Assembly: GCF_029211185.1 (NCBI RefSeq)
Contig: NZ_JARGDO010000003.1
Coordinates: forward strand, 186,001 to 250,000
Direction of reading: 5' to 3'
Length of the DNA: 64,000 nucleotides
Source of the DNA: Tessaracoccus caeni
GTDB lineage: Bacteria; Actinomycetota; Actinomycetes; Propionibacteriales; Propionibacteriaceae
This document shows, one piece after another, positions 46,897-56,200 of the stretch; the first letter of the stretch is position 1, and each line of letters starts with the position of its first letter. A program made the translations under genes and the position numbers. The notes beneath the pieces are model-generated. The model was given only the letters and a program-made list of their open reading frames with translations. It ran no database searches and was not told where the DNA came from.

Positions 46897-46984
46897 GGTG
46901 ACGTGTCTGAGCGGCCGAAAGAGCTCGCCTCGAAAGCGAGTGTGGGGCAACCCACCGAGGGTTCAAATCCCTCCGTCACCGCCA
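46897..46984 (+). tRNA. tRNA-Ser (anticodon CGA)
   Basis: Class II tRNA. The acceptor arm GGTGACG (46897-46903) pairs with CGTCACC (46974-46980), followed by discriminator G and an encoded CCA (46982-46984). The anticodon stem CTCGC/GCGAG encloses loop CTCGAAA, giving anticodon CGA for UCG codons. A long variable arm (TGTGGGGCAACCCACC) and T-arm GAGGGTTCAAATCCCTC are present. Confidence 0.95.
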
Positions 46985-47024
46985 AAAATTCGGACCTCCG
47001 TATGATTACGGGGGTCCGAATTTT
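46985..47024 (+). terminator. Intrinsic terminator of tRNA-Ser
   Basis: AAAATTCGGACC (46985-46996) pairs with GGTCCGAATTTT (47013-47024), with an inner stem CCGTA/TACGG, ending in TTTT. It begins directly after the tRNA CCA. Confidence 0.85.
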
Positions 47025-47041
47025 ATGTAGGGTGCAGAGGC

Positions 47042-47719
47042 GTGACTGCTTGCCGATTCGCCGCCGTGCTCTTCGATTGCGACGGGGTGCTCGTCGATTC
47101 CGAAGCCATCACCCTCAGTGTGTTGCGGGAGATGCTGCACGAGATGGGATGGCCGATCTCGGTGGAGGAGTGTCACCGACGGTTCGTCGGCACCGCCTTC
47201 AAGGACGAGTGGAAGGTGATCTACGACCACACCGGCGTCGCCATCGATGACGAATGGATCGTCGGCTTTCGAGCCCGTCGCGACGTGGCGCTGCGGGCGC
47301 GGCTGACGCCGGTGCCCGGGGCGGGTGACGCGGTGCGGGCCGTCGTCGAGGCAGGCATCCCCGTCGCCTGCGTCTCAGGTGCCGATCGCCACAAGGTGGA
47401 GATGCAGCTCGGGATCGTCGGGATCAGGGAGCTGTTCGGCGACCGGATCTTCAGCGGCGTCGAGGTGCCGCGTAGCAAGCCCGCTCCCGACGTCTACTTG
47501 GCCGCCACCACGGCGCTTGGCGTCGATCCTGCGGCGTGCGCGGTGGTGGAGGACTCCCCGCCGGGGGTCCGTGCGGGTGTGGCCGCCGGCGCGACCGTCT
47601 TCGGTTTCGCGGGTGACGGGCCCACGTATCAAAGCCCGGAGAAGCTGCTCGAACTGGGAGCAGCCCGTACCTTCACGTCGATGAGCGAACTGCCGGGACT
47701 GCTCCTGGAACAGGACTGA
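47042..47719 (+). CDS. HAD family phosphatase (phosphoglucomutase/sugar phosphatase-like)
   Basis: HAD hydrolase of 225 aa. Motif I is FDCDGVLVDSE, motif II CVSGADRHK, motif III SKPAPDVYLAA and motif IV VVEDSPPGV. A cap of the beta-phosphoglucomutase type lies between motifs I and II. Soluble. GTG 47042 is the start. Acts on a small phosphorylated metabolite that cannot be specified. Confidence 0.88.
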   Translation: MTACRFAAVLFDCDGVLVDSEAITLSVLREMLHEMGWPISVEECHRRFVGTAFKDEWKVIYDHTGVAIDDEWIVGFRARRDVALRARLTPVPGAGDAVRAVVEAGIPVACVSGADRHKVEMQLGIVGIRELFGDRIFSGVEVPRSKPAPDVYLAATTALGVDPAACAVVEDSPPGVRAGVAAGATVFGFAGDGPTYQSPEKLLELGAARTFTSMSELPGLLLEQD

Positions 47720-47742
47720 CGGGAGCGCCCTCTCGGGATCCG

Positions 47743-48309
47743 CTACTCGCCCTCTTCCTTCTCGGTGGGCTCCGTCGATGCGGACTCGCTGGCCGTAGGT
47801 GTGGGCGTGGTGCTGGACTCGGGGTCCGGCGGCACGCACAGGCTGCCCGTCTCAGACTCGACCTTCTTCAGCGGGCCCTCTCCGAACCCACCCCAGTCGG
47901 ATCCGACGAGCACGTCGACGGTGCCGTCCACTCGCTGGTCGTTCTGGATCTCGGCGCCGCCGAAGTAGCTGGCTGTGAGCTCCAGCGCCGCCTGGTTCTC
48001 GGCGTTGCCGCGGATCACCGTGTTCTTGACGCGCTCCTCGGTGTTGCCGGTGGTGAGGATCTGGAATCCGGCCGTCTCCAGACGCTTGGCCGCCTTGCCC
48101 GCCAACCCGGTGGTGAACCCGCCGTTCAGGATCCGCACCGACACGTTCTCCGGCTTGATGACGTCGATGGGCTGCGTCACGCACGGCGTCGGTTCTGGGG
48201 TCGGCAACGGTTCGGTGAGGTTGCGCCAGCCCCATTGGGCCGCCCACAGCAGTGTGACGAGCAGCGCGAGCAGGACGATGGGCGTCGCGATCAGCCGGAA
48301 AAGACGCAC
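47743..48309 (-). CDS. LytR C-terminal domain membrane protein
   Basis: Protein of 188 aa with one N-terminal membrane helix (LIATPIVLLALLVTLLWAAQ) and an extracytoplasmic LytR_C domain (VSVRILNGGFTTGLAGKAAK, then VDGTVDVLVGSDWGG). The C-terminal tail is Ser/Thr/Pro/Glu rich. It lacks the LytR-CpsA-Psr catalytic domain, so it is the stand-alone form common in actinobacteria, probably linked to cell-wall glycopolymer attachment. GTG 48309 follows AGGTA; a longer frame to 48576 is antisense noise over the next gene. Confidence 0.85.
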   Translation of the reverse strand: MRLFRLIATPIVLLALLVTLLWAAQWGWRNLTEPLPTPEPTPCVTQPIDVIKPENVSVRILNGGFTTGLAGKAAKRLETAGFQILTTGNTEERVKNTVIRGNAENQAALELTASYFGGAEIQNDQRVDGTVDVLVGSDWGGFGEGPLKKVESETGSLCVPPDPESSTTPTPTASESASTEPTEKEEGE

Positions 48310-48347
48310 GCGGTACCTGCTTTCTGGATGGCCATGGTGGGTCGGTC

Positions 48348-48638
48348 CTACAGTTCCAGCACCCGGGCGTGCATGGTCTGACGCTGCTGCAGGGCGGCGC
48401 GCAGCGCACGGTGCAGCCCGTCTTCGAGATACAGCTCGCCCTGATAGGACACGACGTGGGCGAACAGGTCGCCGTAGAAAGTGGAGTCCTCCTCCAGCAG
48501 CGCCTCGAGGTCCAACGTGCGTTTCGTCGTGACGAGTTGGTCCAGCCGCACCTGGTGTGGGGCAATGGACGCCCATTGGCGCTGCGTGTACCTGTGGTCG
48601 GGGTACGGGCGGTCCTCGCCGACTCGCTTGAAAATCAC
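48348..48638 (-). CDS. Small conserved actinobacterial protein (VapB-antitoxin-like annotation)
   Basis: Protein of 96 aa, MIFKRVGEDRPYPDHRYT at the start and YLEDGLHRALRAALQQRQ near the end. The family is, to my knowledge, widespread in actinobacteria next to LytR_C genes and is often labelled type II antitoxin, VapB family. I see no toxin partner with a PIN domain, and the conserved EDGLHRA motif resembles ParB-like chemistry more than a ribbon-helix-helix. Function open. It precedes the LytR_C gene by 38 bp on the same strand. Confidence 0.75.
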   Translation of the reverse strand: MIFKRVGEDRPYPDHRYTQRQWASIAPHQVRLDQLVTTKRTLDLEALLEEDSTFYGDLFAHVVSYQGELYLEDGLHRALRAALQQRQTMHARVLEL

Positions 48639-48693
48639 GCCCCTAGCCTAGGGCATCTCTCCTAATGGGGGGACGACCTGTGCCACGGAAGGG

Positions 48694-49347
48694 CTATCGT
48701 GGCGTCTTTGCCGCGGGCTTATCCACGGGAACGAGGGCCAGCGTGCACGTGGGACCGACCTTCAGGTCGCCCGTCGTGAGACGGGATCCGCTGGTGTCCA
48801 GGTAGCCCTTGACCATGCCTTTGTGCAGGGCGCAGACGGCGCGCAGATCGTCGCCGTCGATGTGGGCTGAGCGATAGGGGCAGTGGTCGAACCAGATCTG
48901 CTCGCGCGCCACGGTGGGGGCGAATCCTTGTTCGGCGAGGATGTGCGCCAGGCTGTTCAGGATCCCCTGCTCCTCATCCGGACGGCCGTGCTCCCTGCCC
49001 CACTCGTAGCCAGCCTGCTCGGCGAGCTGGGTGCCGTCGACCTTCTCGACGAGGAAGTTGCGGATCAGGATCTGGCAGAGGTTCGAGAGGTGCTCGGGCG
49101 TGACGTTGGGCGACGCCGCGGTGGCCCGGTACACGAGCTTCGGTCGTCCGGTCTCCCCGGTCAGCAGCTTGTCCCGAGTCACGTAACCGTGTTCGGCGAG
49201 GCTGTCGAGATGGAACCGCGCCGAATTCTTGTGGATCCCGATGTGCTCGGCGATCTCGGACACGGACATCGCGCCGACCGACTCTTGAAGAAGCTTCAGC
49301 ACCTTGGCCCGCGTCGGTCCCAGGCCGTGCCCAGCCTCGTTGCTCAT
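48694..49347 (-). CDS. ArsR/SufR-like winged-helix regulator with C-terminal cysteines
   Basis: Transcription factor of 217 aa. The N-terminal winged HTH is VLKLLQESVGAMSVSEIAEH and IHKNSARFHLDSLAEHGYV. The C-terminal half contains WFDHCPYRSAHI, VCALHKGMVKGY and GPTCTLAL: three cysteines and nearby histidines spaced as in SufR-type sensors that hold an Fe-S cluster. It could sense oxygen, iron or redox state. It is divergent from the propeller protein at 49527. The targets are not known from sequence. Confidence 0.83.
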   Translation of the reverse strand: MSNEAGHGLGPTRAKVLKLLQESVGAMSVSEIAEHIGIHKNSARFHLDSLAEHGYVTRDKLLTGETGRPKLVYRATAASPNVTPEHLSNLCQILIRNFLVEKVDGTQLAEQAGYEWGREHGRPDEEQGILNSLAHILAEQGFAPTVAREQIWFDHCPYRSAHIDGDDLRAVCALHKGMVKGYLDTSGSRLTTGDLKVGPTCTLALVPVDKPAAKTPR

Positions 49348-49526
49348 AGGCCGATTGTGTCACTCCAACCGGCCGATGAACGCGTCGCCCCCCGCTAAGA
49401 ACGGATTTGCCCCCAATGGCTTGGGCAAATGCCGCTGGAATCCGTGCGGCGGCGACGCTGGATCGCCCGAAGTGCCTCTCCTCAGTCAGCCTGCTTCTCT
49501 AGAGTGGAGCGAAGGAGGGGAGCCGG

Positions 49527-51089
49527 GTGATCGACGACGACCAGATGCTGCTTGAGCGGATTGGTGAGCAACCGCAGGAGCATGCGCCCGAGCCGATGTC
49601 GCGGCGCCGGCGGTTGCTGATCGTCACCGCCTTCGTGGCCACGTTGGCCATCCTGGCCGGGGCCGTCGCCGGCTACGACGCGTGGCAGAACCGCGGAGGG
49701 GACGGCTACCTCGAGGGGATTCCGTCGGAGCCCGAGGTGGCCTGGGAGCTGTCGGTCCCAGTCAGGTACGGGGGCATGACGAGCTTCCCCTTCATGGCGG
49801 TAGGTGACGAAGCCCTGCTGATCGGCCCGGGGTTTGACGAGGCCGAAGACGCGATCCGCCTGATCTCCCTCGACACCGGTGAGGAGATCTGGCGCCACCG
49901 GCTGCCCGACTGGGCGGAGCCTGATGACGGCCTCTGGGCGCCGTTCGCCAATGAGGACGGCAGCGTCCTGGGCTACGGCTTGGGCAATCGACTGGTGCTG
50001 CTGGATTCCCGCACGGGCGAGGTCGCCGACGACGTGGCGCTGGGCGACCCCTTGGACATGATCGTCGACGCCGCCGCTCGCGGCACCGATGTGTACGTGG
50101 GTCGCGGAACGTCTGACGGAGAGGTGCTGGCGAGGCTCGACGCTCGGCGGCTGGGCGGGGGCCCGATATGGGAGGTCACGCAGGCCCAACCCCAAGGGAT
50201 CGGCGATGTCGATGGGTTCTCCGGCTTCCCGTCGATATCCGAGTTCGTTCAGGCCCGTGGTGAGGCAACCGGCGAGCTGGACGAGTTCCCGTGGCTGAGC
50301 TCGATCTGCCTCTCCGGGCAGGCGGTGTCGTTCGGTCGACGCGTGGTCTCCCGTGCCGACGGCTGCCTGGTCGAGGCGCTCGCCACCTCCGTCTTCTCCC
50401 TGGAACTCGGCGAACGTGACGGGGACGAGAGTGAGAAGGAGGGGGAGATCCAGGTGATGATGCAGATCCGCCGTGACCACCAAGAGGCCTTCGCGCCGCT
50501 CATGGTCCTCGATGCCATCTCGGGCGATCCGCTTCCCGCGGTGGATATCTTCGACACCTCACGCCGCCACCTCATCGGGCCGCACGGCATCGTCGAACTC
50601 GATGCCGGTCCGTTCGCGACCGCACCGTCGCTCGCCGGCGTGGACGGCGCGGAGATCTGGACATCCGAGGTGGAGGCGGACGAGGCGAGTGTGGGAACCC
50701 CGGGCATCCTGCTGCGGGCCCCAGGCAGGGTGACGATGCTCGACGAGGGCACGGGGGAAGCTCGGTGGGAGATTCGGGTACTCGCGACGTCCGTGGCGGC
50801 GACGAGGCTCGGCCCCGTTCTGGTCTCGAGCGGGGATGCGACGTGGCACGACGGGGACACCGGCCGCGAACTGTCTCGGTGGACCCCGCCGCCCGGTTCG
50901 GCGCACGTCGTGGGCGAGAGCAGGCGCCAGGTGATCGTGCGCTACGACGGTTTCAGTCCGGTGCTGCAGGCCTTCGATGCGTCGGGGGTGTTGCTGTGGG
51001 AGCGCCCCGTCGCGGGTGAGGCGCTGGTTCGAGGGTCGGCCTTGCTGGTCTACGACGGGTCGACCTTGTCGCGGCTGCGGTCGCGCTGA
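49527..51089 (+). CDS. Membrane-anchored PQQ-like beta-propeller protein
   Basis: Protein of 520 aa with a short cytoplasmic N-terminus, one membrane helix (RRRRLLIVTAFVATLAILAG) and a large extracytoplasmic region with PQQ-like propeller repeats, seen as LDTGEEIWRHRLPD, GTGEARWEIRVL and FDASGVLLWERPV. GTG 49527 follows GGGGAGCC. No enzymatic motif and no PQQ ligands are evident; such proteins serve as scaffolds or sensors. Located between the regulator and moaA with no obvious link to either. Confidence 0.75.
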   Translation: MIDDDQMLLERIGEQPQEHAPEPMSRRRRLLIVTAFVATLAILAGAVAGYDAWQNRGGDGYLEGIPSEPEVAWELSVPVRYGGMTSFPFMAVGDEALLIGPGFDEAEDAIRLISLDTGEEIWRHRLPDWAEPDDGLWAPFANEDGSVLGYGLGNRLVLLDSRTGEVADDVALGDPLDMIVDAAARGTDVYVGRGTSDGEVLARLDARRLGGGPIWEVTQAQPQGIGDVDGFSGFPSISEFVQARGEATGELDEFPWLSSICLSGQAVSFGRRVVSRADGCLVEALATSVFSLELGERDGDESEKEGEIQVMMQIRRDHQEAFAPLMVLDAISGDPLPAVDIFDTSRRHLIGPHGIVELDAGPFATAPSLAGVDGAEIWTSEVEADEASVGTPGILLRAPGRVTMLDEGTGEARWEIRVLATSVAATRLGPVLVSSGDATWHDGDTGRELSRWTPPPGSAHVVGESRRQVIVRYDGFSPVLQAFDASGVLLWERPVAGEALVRGSALLVYDGSTLSRLRSR

Positions 51090-51110
51090 CCGTCACGTAG
51101 TATCCACAAC

Positions 51111-52127
51111 ATGTTCGGGTTAATCGACGGCTATGGCCGGGTGGCGCGCGATCTCAGGGTCTCGCTGACCGATCGCTGCAACCTGCGCTGCACCTATTGC
51201 ATGCCCGCCGAAGGACTGGCCTGGCTGCCCACCGAACAGACATTGACCGACGACGAGGTGGTGCGCCTGCTGCGCGTCGCCGTCGAGCGGCTCGGGGTCA
51301 CCAAGCTGCGCTTCACGGGTGGCGAGCCGCTGCTGCGTCCTGGGTTGGAGGGGATCCTCGCCGCTGCTGCCCGGCTGCGCACCGTCGACGGGGGAGTGCC
51401 GGAGCTGGCGCTCACCACGAACGGGCTGGGTCTGGACAAGCGGATCGGCCGGCTGAAGGCAGCGGGACTGCAGCGGGTCAACATCTCCATCGACTCGCTC
51501 GACCCGGTCGTCTACGCGCGGCTCACCCGCCGCAACCGCCTGCACGACGTGCTCAGCAGTGTCCGCGCGGTCGACGAGGCGGGACTCAGGCCGCTGAAGG
51601 TGAACGCCGTCGTCATGCGGGGCGAGAATGAGGCCGACGTGGTGCGCCTGGCCGACTTCTGCCTGCGCGGCGGCTACGAACTGCGCTTCATCGAGCAGAT
51701 GCCGCTCGGGCCGCAGCACACGTGGGAGCGTTCCGGCATGGTGACCGCGCACGAGATCCTCGACCTGCTGACGGCGCGCTACACCCTCACCCCCGTCGAC
51801 GAACCGCGCGGCGCCGCGCCGGCCGCCCTGTGGCGGGTCGCGCCCGACGACACGCAGCCCGGTGGCACCGTCGGCGTGATCGCGTCGGTGAGCGCCCCGT
51901 TCTGCGGCGACTGCGACCGCACCCGGCTCACCAGCGACGGCCAGGTGCGCAGCTGCCTGTTCTCGCGTCGCGAGGCCGACCTGCGCGCTATCCTGCGCGG
52001 TGGCGGGAGCGACGACGATCTGGTGGCGGCCTGGAAGGGTGAACATCTGATCAAGCCTCGCTCCCATGGCATCGACGACGTGGGCTTCGAACAACCCAGC
52101 AGAACCATGAGCGCAATCGGAGGATGA
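51111..52127 (+). CDS. moaA: GTP 3',8-cyclase (molybdenum cofactor biosynthesis)
   Basis: Radical SAM enzyme of 338 aa doing the first step of Mo-cofactor synthesis. The SAM cluster motif CNLRCTYC is at residues 24-31; FTGGEPLLRPG follows. The second [4Fe-4S] site is in FCGDCDRTRL plus the later Cys of RSCLFS. The essential C-terminal GG is present. It opens the moaA-moaD-mobA run that leads into narGHJI; moaD overlaps it by 4 nt. Confidence 0.95.
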   Translation: MFGLIDGYGRVARDLRVSLTDRCNLRCTYCMPAEGLAWLPTEQTLTDDEVVRLLRVAVERLGVTKLRFTGGEPLLRPGLEGILAAAARLRTVDGGVPELALTTNGLGLDKRIGRLKAAGLQRVNISIDSLDPVVYARLTRRNRLHDVLSSVRAVDEAGLRPLKVNAVVMRGENEADVVRLADFCLRGGYELRFIEQMPLGPQHTWERSGMVTAHEILDLLTARYTLTPVDEPRGAAPAALWRVAPDDTQPGGTVGVIASVSAPFCGDCDRTRLTSDGQVRSCLFSRREADLRAILRGGGSDDDLVAAWKGEHLIKPRSHGIDDVGFEQPSRTMSAIGG

Positions 52128-52366
52128 AGATGCAGATCAGGTACTTCGCCGGAGCCGCCGAGGCGGCGGGCTGCGAGTCTCACACCGTCGAGGTGAGCGG
52201 GCTCGACGTGGCGGCGCTCGTCGCGCAGCTGGGGGAGGGGAACGAGCGACTGGCCAAGGTGCTGTCCGTCTCCACGCTGCTCGCCGACGGCGCGCGCGTC
52301 GAGGGTAGCCACGACCTGAGCGGCGTCCAGCAGCTCGACGTGCTGCCCCCCTTCGCCGGCGGGTAG
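52124..52366 (+). CDS. moaD: Molybdopterin synthase sulfur carrier subunit
   Basis: Ubiquitin-fold carrier of 80 aa ending in the required GG (VLPPFAGG). The N-terminal strand MQIRYFAGAAEAAG is typical. It is thiocarboxylated by a MoeB-type enzyme (63196) and works with MoaE (62798), both at the far end of the same module. The ATG overlaps the moaA stop. Confidence 0.9.
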   Translation: MKMQIRYFAGAAEAAGCESHTVEVSGLDVAALVAQLGEGNERLAKVLSVSTLLADGARVEGSHDLSGVQQLDVLPPFAGG

Positions 52367-52375
52367 GTTTCAGCG

Positions 52376-53080
52376 ATGCGCCAGGCCATCGTTCTCGGCG
52401 GCGGCCGCTCCCGGCGGATGGGCCGCGACAAGATGGGCGTGCTGTTGGAGGGGCGCAGTCTGCTGCGGCGCACCGTCGACGCAGCTTTGGGGTGGGCCGA
52501 GTGCGTGGTCGTGGTGGCGCCCGAGCCCGATGGATGGGAGCCGGATCCGCGCGTGAGGTTCACCCTGGAGGATCCGCCGTTCGGGGGCCCGGTTGCGGGT
52601 ATCGCGGCGGCCACCGCCATCCTTCTCGCTGCGGGACAGGTGAACGAGGTGCTGCTGCTGGCGGGAGATCTGGCTGCCCCTGAGGCTGTGGTCGGCCGGC
52701 TCGCGGAGGTCGAGCCCGGTACCGACGGCGTGGTGCTGCGCGACGAGGACGGCTGGCCGCAGTACTTGGCGGGTCGCTACCGGTTCGACGCCCTCGTCTC
52801 CGCCATCGACGCCCTGGACGGAACTCGCGACCTCTCCGTCCGCCGTGCCCTGCGTCGCCTCGATGTCGCCCAAGTCGACGCCCCGAGCGCCGTCACCAAA
52901 GACCTGGACACCCCAGAAGACCTGGCGTCCCTCACTGACCGGCGGCCGAACACGACGGTTGTAACCACAGCTCTCGACCACAAGCCCTCAGACACGGTCA
53001 CGCTCTCCTCGAGGCTCGGCCGCGGGCGGCCTCGCACCTCGAAGAGCGTGGGTGGGGCGCACCTCGAAGAGCGTGGATAG
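52376..53080 (+). CDS. mobA: Molybdenum cofactor guanylyltransferase-like protein
   Basis: NTP transferase of 234 aa. It has the signature loop GGGRSRRMGRDK, LLLAGDLAAPE and the C-terminal DLDTPEDLAS. It should attach GMP to Mo-cofactor, needed for the bis-MGD of NarG. The last ~25 residues (SSRLGRGRPRTSK...HLEERG) are encoded by a dispersed repeat and differ from a normal MobA end. Confidence 0.88.
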   Translation: MRQAIVLGGGRSRRMGRDKMGVLLEGRSLLRRTVDAALGWAECVVVVAPEPDGWEPDPRVRFTLEDPPFGGPVAGIAAATAILLAAGQVNEVLLLAGDLAAPEAVVGRLAEVEPGTDGVVLRDEDGWPQYLAGRYRFDALVSAIDALDGTRDLSVRRALRRLDVAQVDAPSAVTKDLDTPEDLASLTDRRPNTTVVTTALDHKPSDTVTLSSRLGRGRPRTSKSVGGAHLEERG

Positions 53081-53100
53081 GTACACCTCGAAGAGCGTGG
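53009..53100 (+). repeat. Dispersed repeat cluster, three tandem copies (left flank of nar module)
   Basis: A unit with core CACCTCGAAGAGCGTGG occurs at about 53034-53052, 53059-53076 and 53083-53100, preceded by TCGAGGCTCG at 53009-53018. The first copies fall inside the mobA 3' end. A 22-bp version (53031-53052) recurs inverted at 63959-63980 with one mismatch. Confidence 0.85.
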
Positions 53101-53155
53101 GGTGGGGAAATTAGGGTTGCCTTTCTAGCGAATGACCCTGTCAGCGCATAGACTC

Positions 53156-53168
53156 CTACGAACCGTAG
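53156..53168. promoter_or_regulatory. Small palindrome in the narG leader
   Basis: CTACG-AAC-CGTAG is a perfect inverted repeat 60 bp upstream of the narG ATG, in an AT-rich stretch that also holds GTGA...TTCAC. It could be the site of an anaerobic or nitrate regulator; no regulator gene is nearby. Confidence 0.35.
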
Positions 53169-53227
53169 TGAGTGACTTTCTTTTCACTTCGGCTGATTTA
53201 TCCAAGATTTTTGGACAAGGTGGTCTC

Positions 53228-56200
53228 ATGAGTGACACGGCGAGGATCGACGGAGCCGCATCCGAGGCTCTGTTGAAGGTGGGGCGTTTCTTCACGAAGT
53301 GGGACGAGACGGCGGATGGACGGGCGGTGTTCCGCAAGGGCGGGCGCGCCGGCGACGTCTTCTATCGCGACCGCTGGAGCCATGACAAGGTGGTGCGCTC
53401 GACGCACGGTGTGAACTGCACGGGCTCCTGCTCGTGGAAGGTCTACGTCAAGGACGGCATCATCACGTGGGAGTCGCAGCAGACCGACTACCCGTCCACC
53501 GGCCCCGATCGCCCGGAGTACGAGCCTCGCGGCTGCCCGCGCGGCGCGGCCTTCTCCTGGTACACCTATTCGCCCACTCGGGTGCGCTACCCGTACGGCC
53601 GCGGCGTGCTGCTGGAGATGTATCGCGAGGCCAAGCAGCGCCTGGGTGATCCGGTGGCCGCGTTCCATGAGATCAGCACCGATCCGGTGAAGCGTCGACG
53701 CTACCAACAGGCCCGTGGCAAGGGCGGATTGGTGCGCATCTCCTGGGACGAGGCCCTGGAGATCGCCGCCGCGTCCTACGTCAACACCATCAAGCACTAC
53801 GGCCCTGACCGGATCGTCTCCTTCTCGCCGATCCCGGCGATGAGCATGGTGAGCCACGCCATCGGCACCCGCTTCACCCACCTCATCGGCGGCGCGATGA
53901 CCAGCTTCTACGACTGGTACGCCGACCTCCCCGTCGCCAGTCCGCAGGTGTTCGGCGACCAGACCGACGTGCCCGAGTCGGGCGACTGGTGGGACGCGTC
54001 CTACCTGATGATGTGGGGCTCGAACGTCCCGCTGACCCGCACGCCCGACGCCCACTGGATGGCCGAGGTGCGCTATCGCGGCACAAAGGTGGTCACCGTC
54101 AGCCCCGACTATGCCGACAATGTGAAGTTCGCCGACGAGTGGCTTCCGGCCCAGGCGGGCACCGACGCGGCGCTCGCGATGGCGATGGGTCACGTCATTC
54201 TCAAAGAGAATTTTGTTGACAAAAAAGTTGACTATTTCGATTCCTATGTAAAGCAGTACACCGACCTCGGAATGCTGATCACGCTTGTGGATCATCCGAA
54301 TGGTCACGGTCTTACCGCGGGCAAATTCATCACCGCCGCCGATCTTCCGGAATATCAGCATCTGAGCGATGCCGCATTCAAGACGGTGATGTGGAACAAG
54401 GCTTCCGCATCTACGGCGGTGCCCAATGGATCGATGGGCTTCCGCTACTCCGAGGACGGCGCCGGCCAGTGGAACCTGGAGCTGGGCGACATCGAGCCCG
54501 CCCTCACCTTCCACGGCGACGCCGACGCGGCGGCCGTCGAGGTGGCGCTGCCGTGCTTCGAGGATCCGCGCGGCGAGGGCTCGATCATCAAGCGGGGCGT
54601 GCCCACGCGTCGCATCGGCGACAAGCTGGTGACCACCGTCTTCGACCTGATGCTCGCCCAGTACGGCGTCGAGCGCGAGGGTCTGCCGGGCCAGTGGCCG
54701 AGCGGATACGACGACGTCAACACCCCCTACACGCCGGCCTGGCAGGCCGAGATCACCTCGGTACCGGCCGAGGCCTGCATCCGCACCGCTCGGCAGTTCG
54801 CGCAGAACTCCGAGGAGTCGAAGGGCCGCACGATGATCATCATCGGCGCGGGCATCTGCCACTGGTTCCACGCCGACGTCACCTACCGCGCCATCATCGC
54901 GCTGCTGATGATGACCGGCTGCATCGGCAAGAACGGCGGCGGCTGGGCCCACTACGTCGGTCAGGAGAAGTGCCGCCCCATGACGGGCTGGTTCAACATG
55001 GCCAACGCCATGGACTGGCAGCGTCCGCCGCGCACCATGATCGGCACCGCCTACTGGTACATGCACACCGACCAGTGGCGCACGGACGGATTCTCGGCCG
55101 ACCGGGTGAAGTCGCCGCTGTCCACCGGCGCGCTCGACGGCATGCACACCGCCGACGCGCTGGCGCAGTCGAACCGGCTGGGCTGGATGCCGTTCTATCC
55201 GCAGTTCGACAAGAACCCGCTGGATCTGGCCGACGAGGCCCAGGCCGCCGTCGACCGTGGCGAGGCTGAGAGCGTGCAGGCCTACGTCGCCGCGAGGCTG
55301 AAGAGCGGCGAGCTGAAGAGTTCGATGGAGGACGTGGACGCGCCGCAGAACTGGCCGCGCACCATGATCCTCTGGCGCTCCAACCTGTTCGGCTCGTCGG
55401 CGAAGGGCAACGAGTACTTCCTCAAGCATCTGCTGGGCACGCACAACAACCTGCTGCCCAACAACCACGGCGCCGACGAGCGCCCCGAGCACGTGAAGTG
55501 GCACGACGAGGCGCCCGAGGGCAAGCTCGACCTGCTGATGACCGCCGACTTCCGGATGACCAGCTCGACGCTGCTGTCCGACATCGTCTTCCCGGCCGCC
55601 ACCTGGTACGAGAAGCACGACCTCTCCAGCACCGACATGCACCCCTACGTGCACTCGTTCTCGCCCGCTATCGACCCGCCATGGGAGGCCAAGACCGACT
55701 TCGAGCTGTTCACCGAGCTGGCGCACAAGCTGTCGACGATGGCCAAGGGTCGCCTCGACAAGCGCAAGGATCTGGTGGCCGTCGCGCTGCAGCACGACAC
55801 TCCCGGCCAGATCAAGCAGCCGGGCGGCGTGGTGCGCGACTGGAAGGGCACCGACATCCCGGCCGTGCCCGGCCAGAACATGCCGGTGCTGGCCGTCGTC
55901 GAGCGCGACTACACCGCGATCGCCGACAAGCTCGCCACCGTCGGCCCGCTCGCGGAGAAGCTAGGCTTCACGGTGAAGAACATCACCTACCACGTGGAGC
56001 ATCAGGTGAATCAGCTGGGCCGGCTGCACGGCGTCTACCCGAGCGGTCCGGCTGAGGGTCGCCCGGCGATCAACACCGATCAGCGCATGGCCGAGGCCAT
56101 CCTGATGTTCTCCGGCACCACCAACGGCGAGCTGGCCACCCAGGGCTTCCACGACCTGGAGAAGAAGACCGGCCGCAAGATCGCCGATCTGGCCGAGGGC

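Noticed and set aside
48310..48576. Extension of the LytR_C frame upstream
   Set aside because: Overlaps the 96-aa gene in another frame and would place the membrane helix internally without a ribosome site.
51090..51110. Molybdenum cofactor riboswitch before moaA
   Set aside because: Only 21 bp separate moaA from the preceding gene; no room for the aptamer, and none was seen before narG either.
53198..55795. 865-aa minus-strand frame opposite narG
   Set aside because: Antisense to a textbook NarG; no independent support.
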